Position numbers and translations under genes: made by a program. A model generated the notes under the pieces. It was not told the DNA's origin, ran no database searches, and worked only from the letters and a program-made list of their open reading frames with translations. A stretch of 64,000 bases of DNA from NCBI RefSeq assembly GCF_014649535.1, contig NZ_BMTF01000020.1:62001-126000 (forward strand), in the 5' to 3' direction. The stretch is from Streptomyces gelaticus. Lineage in GTDB: Bacteria > Actinomycetota > Actinomycetes > Streptomycetales > Streptomycetaceae. Numbering within the stretch: position 1 is the stretch's first letter; every line of letters starts with the position of its first letter. This document shows, one piece after another, positions 59,735-64,000 of this stretch.

Positions 59735-60034
59735 ATGACCCGCACGCTGGAGTGGAGACTCCGCCTCGGTCTGACCGAGGACGACGGGACGACCAGGGCT
59801 GAGGCGGTGCTGGACACCGGCACCGGGCAGCTCACCGGACACGGGATCGCCCGCTGCAACCCGCAGGACGTGGACGTACCGCTCATCGGCGACGAGCTCG
59901 CGGCGAGCCGTGCCATGAAGGACATCGCAGCACAGCTGATGAAGGCCGCCGACGAGGAACTGGAGACCGTGGGCGCCGGACCCGCGAGTGGACCCGTGGC
60001 CCCGCCCTACGCATGGTCCGACACTACGGCCTGA
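59735..60034 (+). CDS. DUF1876-family protein
   Basis: Small protein of 99 aa, hydrophilic and acidic at the C terminus. The pattern LEWRLRLGLTEDDGTTRAEAVL, LTGHGIARCNPQDVDVPLIGDELAASRAMKDIA matches DUF1876, a family of double-stranded-RNA-binding-like fold widespread in actinobacteria but without a defined role. GCAGGAGG is 7 bases before the ATG at 59735, a strong site. It is divergent from the phosphatase gene and upstream of the XdhC-type gene. Confidence 0.8.
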   Translation: MTRTLEWRLRLGLTEDDGTTRAEAVLDTGTGQLTGHGIARCNPQDVDVPLIGDELAASRAMKDIAAQLMKAADEELETVGAGPASGPVAPPYAWSDTTA

Positions 60035-60297
60035 CTTCCCGGGAGCACCTATGACCCGCGTCTCGATGACGGCGGACGGCACGGCGCGCCGACCCCGCAC
60101 CGCGCGCCACCCAGATGTGCCGGCTGCACCGACTGGCGCACCGCGTGGTCCGGGCCGGCCCCCGCAGGGCGCAGCCCGGTTACGCGCCGCTCGCGGCGGG
60201 CATGGCGGCGCTGCCGCATGTGGACGCGTACGTCGAGGGGCACGGCCTGGCAGCCTGGAGCAGCCGGGCGCAGCGGTGCGGGGAGTGGTGGTGTCCG

Positions 60298-61410
60298 ATG
60301 CGTGAGATCCTGCCGGTGCTCGACCGCTGGTACGCCGCGGGGGAGCCGTTCGGGCTCGCCACCGTCGTCGCGGTCAGCCGCAGCGCGCCGCGTGGCCCCG
60401 GTGCGGCGATGGCGGTGGGACCGGACGACGAGGTCGTGGGCAGCGTCTCCGGCGGCTGCGTCGAGGGTGCGGTCTTCGAACTGGCCAAGGAGGTCGTGGA
60501 GACCGGCCGGGCCCGGCTGGAGACCTTCGGATACAGCGACGAGGACGCCTTCGCCGTCGGACTGACCTGCGGCGGCGAGATCACCCTCCTCGTGCGCCGG
60601 GTGACGGCGGCGGACGACACCGCCTTCGGCGAGGTCGCCGCGGCGGTCGCCGGGCACCGCCCGGTGGTGGTCGCCACCGTGGCCGACGGCCCCGCCCCGC
60701 GCGGCGCCGCCCTCGTGGTCCGGCCGGACACCGTTGCGGGGTCACTGGGCGCGAGCGGCCTCGACGCCGCCGTGACCGCCGATGCGCGCGGGGAACTCGC
60801 CCAGGGGGCAACGGGGTTGCGGCACTACGGCCCGAACGGCGAACGGCGCGAGGACGATGTCGCCGTGTTCCTCCAGTCGTTCGCCCCGCCGCCCCGGATG
60901 CTGGTCTTCGGCGCGATCGACTTCGCGGCGGCGGTGGCCCGGATCGGCGCGTTCCTCGGATACCGGGTGACCGTCTGCGACGCCCGCCCCGCCTTCGCCG
61001 ACCCCCGTCGCTTCCCCGACGGAGCGGAGGTCGTCGTCGACTGGCCGCACCGGTACCTGCGCGGCACGGAGACCGACGGGCGGACCGTGATGTGCGTACT
61101 CACCCACGACCCCAAGTTCGACGTCCCGCTGCTGGAAGTGGCTTTGCGGACCCCGGCCGCGTACATCGGTGTGATGGGCAGCCGCCGGACCCACGAGGAC
61201 CGCATGGCCCGGCTGCGCGGGACGGGGCTCGGCGAAGCGGAACTGGCCCGGCTGCGATCCCCCATCGGCCTCGACATCGGGGCGCGCACCCCCGAGGAGG
61301 TGGCCGTGTCCATCGCCGCGGAGATCGTGGCGCTGCGCTGGGGCGGCACGGGCAGCCCCCTGACGGACACGGCCGGGGCGATCCACCGCCCGCGGCCCGG
61401 AGCCGGGTGA
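60298..61410 (+). CDS. XdhC-family molybdenum-cofactor insertion/sulfuration protein
   Basis: Protein of 370 aa of the XdhC/CoxI family, which sulfurates and delivers Mo cofactor to xanthine dehydrogenase-type enzymes. The N-terminal domain shows FGLATVVAVSRSAPRGPGAAM and SVSGGCVEGAVFELA near residues 18-65 and LTCGGEI near 95. The C-terminal Rossmann fold is MLVFGAIDFAAAVARIGAFLGYRVTVCDAR near 200, then CVLTHDPKFDVPLLEVAL and YIGVMGSRRTHEDR near 300. ATG at 60298 has GGGGAG about 12 bases upstream. The same frame stays open with strong G/C third-position bias back to an ATG at 60115, so a 61-residue N-terminal extension is possible. The molybdoenzyme partner is not in this window. Confidence 0.85.
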   Translation: MREILPVLDRWYAAGEPFGLATVVAVSRSAPRGPGAAMAVGPDDEVVGSVSGGCVEGAVFELAKEVVETGRARLETFGYSDEDAFAVGLTCGGEITLLVRRVTAADDTAFGEVAAAVAGHRPVVVATVADGPAPRGAALVVRPDTVAGSLGASGLDAAVTADARGELAQGATGLRHYGPNGERREDDVAVFLQSFAPPPRMLVFGAIDFAAAVARIGAFLGYRVTVCDARPAFADPRRFPDGAEVVVDWPHRYLRGTETDGRTVMCVLTHDPKFDVPLLEVALRTPAAYIGVMGSRRTHEDRMARLRGTGLGEAELARLRSPIGLDIGARTPEEVAVSIAAEIVALRWGGTGSPLTDTAGAIHRPRPGAG

Positions 61411-61463
61411 CCGCGCCGGCGCCCGTGCTCCCGCGGTCCGGACCCTGCGGCGCGGGACAGCAC

Positions 61464-61757
61464 TCAGGACCGGGGCGGGCCGATCGGGCTGGGGAACGGC
61501 AGCGGCTCCGCCCCCAGCACCTGCCGGGCCGGCAGCTCAGGGGCGGCGAGGAGTTCGTCCGCGGCGTTCTCGGCGAGGGGGCGCAGCAGCCGGGCGGCCG
61601 GCCGGTCGGTGGTGTCCTCGACGAGCTCCCGCTCCCGGTGACCGATTGGGGTGACACCAGACTCCGCGTCGAGCAGGCCGCGGGAGCGAAGCCGTTCCTC
61701 GGCGTCCGCCCATTCCGTCTCGGTCCATCCGCGGCGGCGGCGACGGGCGGACACGAG
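61464..61757 (-). pseudogene. C-terminal remnant of a SCO6745-like protein
   Basis: About 98 codons that look like the end of the SCO6745-like family: LVSARRRRRGWTETEWADAEERL near the left side, SRGLLDAESGVTPIGHRERELVEDTTDRPAARL, and a plain C terminus ending LPFPSPIGPP. The usual N-terminal two-thirds of such proteins (about 270 to 300 residues) is missing: upstream, the frame runs into the antisense of the acyl-CoA dehydrogenase gene and no start with a ribosome site is seen. This is a truncated, probably non-functional gene. Confidence 0.6.
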
Positions 61758-61816
61758 CCGCCGCGCGACCCGAGCCCGCCCGCACGCCTCACCGACCGGG
61801 GAGCGGTGGTGACGGC

Positions 61817-63520
61817 TCAGCCGCCGGTGCCGAAGTGCCGCTCCACGATCGCCGCGGCGTCGGTGCCGCGCGGCAGGACGCCGTACTGGTGACCGCGGGC
61901 CTCGCCGAGCCGGGCGGCCACGAACGCCTCGGCCGAGGCCGCCGGAGCATGACGGAGCATCAGCGAGGCCTGCAGGGCCAGCGCCATGCCCTCGACCGTT
62001 GCGCGGGCGCGGGTCTGTGCCGCGAGCGGGTCGCGCAGGTCCTCGGTGAGCTCCCGGCGCACCCGGCGGACATGTGCGTCCAGTACGGAACTGGCACCGG
62101 CCGTGGTCTCCAGCTCCGCCCAGAACGCGTCCAGCGACTGCGGTGTCCTTCCGATGGCGCGCAGCACATCGAGGGCGATGACATTGCCGGACCCCTCCCA
62201 CACCGCCATCACCGGCTGCTCGCGGTAGCGCCGGGCCAGCGGCCAGTCCTCGGTGTAGCCGTTGCCGCCCAGGCACTCCAGCGCCTCGTAGGCGTGGTGC
62301 GGGCCGCGCTTGCAGATCCAGTACTTGGACACCGCGGTGGCCAGCCGACGGAACGACCTCTCCGATTCGCCGCTGCCGCTCTCGTACGCGTGGGCCAGAC
62401 GTAGCGAGGTCCAGGTCGCGGCCTCCGTCTCCAGCGCCAGATCGGCGAGGACCGCCGTCATGGCCGGCTGGTCGGACAGGCGGGCGCCGAAGGCGCTGCG
62501 GTGCCGTGCGTGCCAGATCGCCTCCGAGACCGACTGGCGCATGCCGGCGGTGGTGCCGAGCGCACAGTCGAGCCGGGTGTGGTCGACCATCTCGATGATG
62601 GTCGGGACGCCCCGGCCGGGTTCGCCGATCCGGACCGCCCAGGTGCCGTCGAACTCCACCTCGGAGGAGGCGTTCGACTTGTTGCCGAGCTTGTTCTTCA
62701 GCCGCTGGATGCGGATGGTGTTGCGGGTGCCGTCGGCCAGGACCCGCGGTACCAGGAAACAGGTGAGTCCGGCCTCGGCCTGGGCCAGCACCAGGAAGGC
62801 GTCCGACTGCGGGGCGGAGAAGAACCACTTGTGCCCGGTCAGCAGATGGGCCCGGCCCCCTGGGCCGGAGGCCAGCGGGACGGCCCGCGTGGTGTTGGCG
62901 CGTACGTCGGAGCCGCCCTGCTTCTCCGTCATCCCCATGCCGAAGGTCAGCCCGGACTTGCTGCCCGGAGCGATCGGGCGGGGGTCGTACGCGCGGCTGA
63001 GCAGGCCAGGAAGCCAGTCCTGTCCCACCTCCGGATCGCGCTGCAGGACCGGGACCACGGCATGCGACATGGACATCGGGCAGGCGTGGCCGGCCTCGAT
63101 CTGGGTGAACAGCATGAACGACGCCGCCCGCGCCACCGCCGCTCCGGGCTTCGGGTCGGCCCAGCCCGCGGTGTGCGTGCCGTGGTGCACGGCCGCACCG
63201 ATGACCTCGTGGTACGCGGGGTGGAATTCGATCTCGTCGATGCGGTTGCCGTACCGGTCGTGGGTGCGCAGGACGGGAGGCGAGGCGTGGGCGAGCTCCG
63301 TGGAGGTCTGGAAGCGCTCGGAGCCGACCAGCGTGCCGATCTCGTGCAGCTCCGGTTCGTGCCAGTCCGCGCCGAAGGCGCGTACGGCCTCGGCGAGCGG
63401 CAGGTTGGTGCCGTACTCGTCGAGGTCCTGCCGGGGCGGTGCCTGGTTGGTGACCTCGTGGGTGGGATGCGGTGCGGGGGCCCCGGCCGGCAGGCCGGTT
63501 TGGTGCTGAGCGACGGTCAT
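61817..63520 (-). CDS. AidB-like acyl-CoA dehydrogenase family protein
   Basis: Flavoprotein of 567 aa in the AidB branch of the acyl-CoA dehydrogenase family. Diagnostic segments are YGTNLPLAEAVRAFGADWHE near residue 36, GTHTAGWADP near 113, the FAD-site LTFGMGMTEKQGGSDVRANTT near 192, LTGHKWFFSAPQSDAFLVLAQ near 225, and YEALECLGGNGYTEDWPLARRYRE near 410. AidB-type enzymes bind DNA and are linked to alkylation damage; others act as fatty acyl-CoA dehydrogenases. The ATG at 63520 follows CAGGACAGGACC. A TetR regulator gene lies 65 bases upstream on the same strand, probably controlling it. Confidence 0.9.
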   Translation of the reverse strand: MTVAQHQTGLPAGAPAPHPTHEVTNQAPPRQDLDEYGTNLPLAEAVRAFGADWHEPELHEIGTLVGSERFQTSTELAHASPPVLRTHDRYGNRIDEIEFHPAYHEVIGAAVHHGTHTAGWADPKPGAAVARAASFMLFTQIEAGHACPMSMSHAVVPVLQRDPEVGQDWLPGLLSRAYDPRPIAPGSKSGLTFGMGMTEKQGGSDVRANTTRAVPLASGPGGRAHLLTGHKWFFSAPQSDAFLVLAQAEAGLTCFLVPRVLADGTRNTIRIQRLKNKLGNKSNASSEVEFDGTWAVRIGEPGRGVPTIIEMVDHTRLDCALGTTAGMRQSVSEAIWHARHRSAFGARLSDQPAMTAVLADLALETEAATWTSLRLAHAYESGSGESERSFRRLATAVSKYWICKRGPHHAYEALECLGGNGYTEDWPLARRYREQPVMAVWEGSGNVIALDVLRAIGRTPQSLDAFWAELETTAGASSVLDAHVRRVRRELTEDLRDPLAAQTRARATVEGMALALQASLMLRHAPAASAEAFVAARLGEARGHQYGVLPRGTDAAAIVERHFGTGG

Positions 63521-63585
63521 GGCGGGTGGTCCTGTCCTGGTCGGCGGTCGCGGCGGTGGGGGGAATCGGGGCGGACGGCTCGTGT

Positions 63586-64000
63586 TCAGGCGCTCTTGGC
63601 TCCGACTGCTCTGAGGCACAGCTCGGTGATGCTTTCCACGACCGGTTCCGGATCGGTCCGCGCACCGACCGGCGAGAGCGGGCCGAGCAGTGCCTCGCCG
63701 ACTGCCCCGATCACGGCGGCAGCCGACAACTGGGCGTTCTGCGGGGGCAGTTCACCTGAGGTGATCCCGGCGACGATGACCGTCTCGGCGAGCAGGTGAT
63801 AGCCGCGCCGGTAGGTGAGCCTTTCCTCCTCGACGAGCGGATCGACCGGTTCGGCCAGCAGCGCCCAGGCCGTACGGGGACTGTGCAGCGCGCGGTACGA
63901 GAAGACCTCGACGAGGGCCCGCAGCTGTTCGCCGGCGCTGCTGCGTGCCCGCACCGCCTCCCGCACCGCGTCGAGCTCATGGCCCGCCACATGCCGGAAG
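63586..64000 (-). CDS. TetR-family regulator, N-terminal part outside window
   Basis: The 138 visible codons are the C-terminal ligand-binding part of a TetR repressor: helical, acidic and Ala/Leu-rich (FRHVAGHELDAVREAVRARS at the visible start, YRRGYHLLAETVIVAGITSGEL, AAVIGAVGEALLGPLSP). The opening FRHVAGHEL is where the HTH's last helix (YRYFPSKEALFRHV-type) ends, so the DNA-binding domain lies to the right of the window edge. Same strand as the AidB-like gene and only 65 bases upstream, which suggests local control, possibly by acyl-CoA. Confidence 0.8.
   Translation of the reverse strand, partial: FRHVAGHELDAVREAVRARSSAGEQLRALVEVFSYRALHSPRTAWALLAEPVDPLVEEERLTYRRGYHLLAETVIVAGITSGELPPQNAQLSAAAVIGAVGEALLGPLSPVGARTDPEPVVESITELCLRAVGAKSA

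Noticed and set aside
60051-60305. 84-codon gene with GGGAG before an ATG, between DUF1876 and XdhC
   Set aside because: Its third-position bias is weaker than that of the overlapping XdhC frame and the product is only Arg/Pro/Gly-rich sequence.
61464-63665. One 733-codon frame linking the SCO6745 remnant with sequence opposite the acyl-CoA dehydrogenase
   Set aside because: The upstream portion is a shifted reading of the dehydrogenase gene, not a fusion protein.
1-64000. CRISPR arrays, tRNA or rRNA genes, phage or conjugative modules
   Set aside because: No regularly spaced repeats, tRNA-like cloverleaf ends, ribosomal sequence or phage structural genes were seen on reading the window.

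Overview
The window reads as the chromosome of a Streptomyces-type actinomycete. GC is very high with GC-rich third codon positions, GTG and even TTG starts occur, ATGA/GTGA start-stop overlaps are common, and many families are ones typical of streptomycetes (DUF6381, DUF1876, SCO6745-like, MASE1, SpoIIE-type PP2C). Identifications rest on motifs and family knowledge; no database search was possible. No rRNA, tRNA, CRISPR array or phage module was seen.

Layout. 0-3.4 kb: a molybdate ABC transporter (modABC, minus strand; modC runs off the left edge) followed by an HTH-TOBE regulator. 3.5-11 kb: a HAD phosphatase, two short-chain dehydrogenases (the first lacks an intact N-terminal Rossmann motif), the Hsp90 chaperone htpG, a GT1-type glycosyltransferase and an FUSC-type membrane protein. 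11.2-36.4 kb: a large carbohydrate-use locus interrupted only by two small membrane proteins and a Ser/Thr kinase. It holds an ABC sugar importer, a secreted clan GH-A glycosidase with a CBM9-like tail, an acetyl-xylan-esterase-like enzyme, a predicted toroid-type polysaccharide enzyme, a GH38 alpha-mannosidase, a NodB-type deacetylase, a Gfo/Idh/MocA oxidoreductase, an FAD oxidoreductase, a GntR/LacI hybrid repressor, a LacI repressor, a mandelate-racemase-family enzyme, a D-2-hydroxyacid dehydrogenase and a PmoA/DUF6807 protein.

The strongest regulatory signal is in this locus. Near-identical LacI-type operators (consensus TGGAAArCGyTTTCCA) stand before the divergent 13.0/13.3 kb genes, the oxidoreductase operon (28.97 kb), the LacI gene itself (33.1 kb) and the PmoA operon (36.4 kb), defining one local, autoregulated regulon. 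A second array of four TTGACGCGTCAA-like palindromes lies in front of the GntR-type regulator and its FAD-oxidoreductase partner.

36.5-39.4 kb: a tandem antibiotic-biosynthesis-monooxygenase-domain membrane protein, a nucleoside deaminase, a DUF6381 protein and an RNase HI. 39.5-57.1 kb: an exopolysaccharide locus of Wzx/Wzy type, with a CDP-alcohol phosphatidyltransferase, a TagD-like cytidylyltransferase, two GT4 and one GT2 glycosyltransferases, a Wzz/BY-kinase-like protein with a degenerate P-loop, a flippase, a polymerase, GDP-mannose dehydratase and GDP-fucose synthase, a WcaJ-like initiating transferase, and a secreted propeller-FN3-LamG protein plus lipoprotein. An IS982 element with an extra upstream end and a bactofilin-like passenger gene sits in the divergent promoter region of this locus.

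57.5-64 kb: a MASE1 membrane sensor beside a SpoIIE-type phosphatase, DUF1876, an XdhC-family protein, a truncated SCO6745-like gene remnant, an AidB-type acyl-CoA dehydrogenase, and a TetR regulator cut by the right edge.
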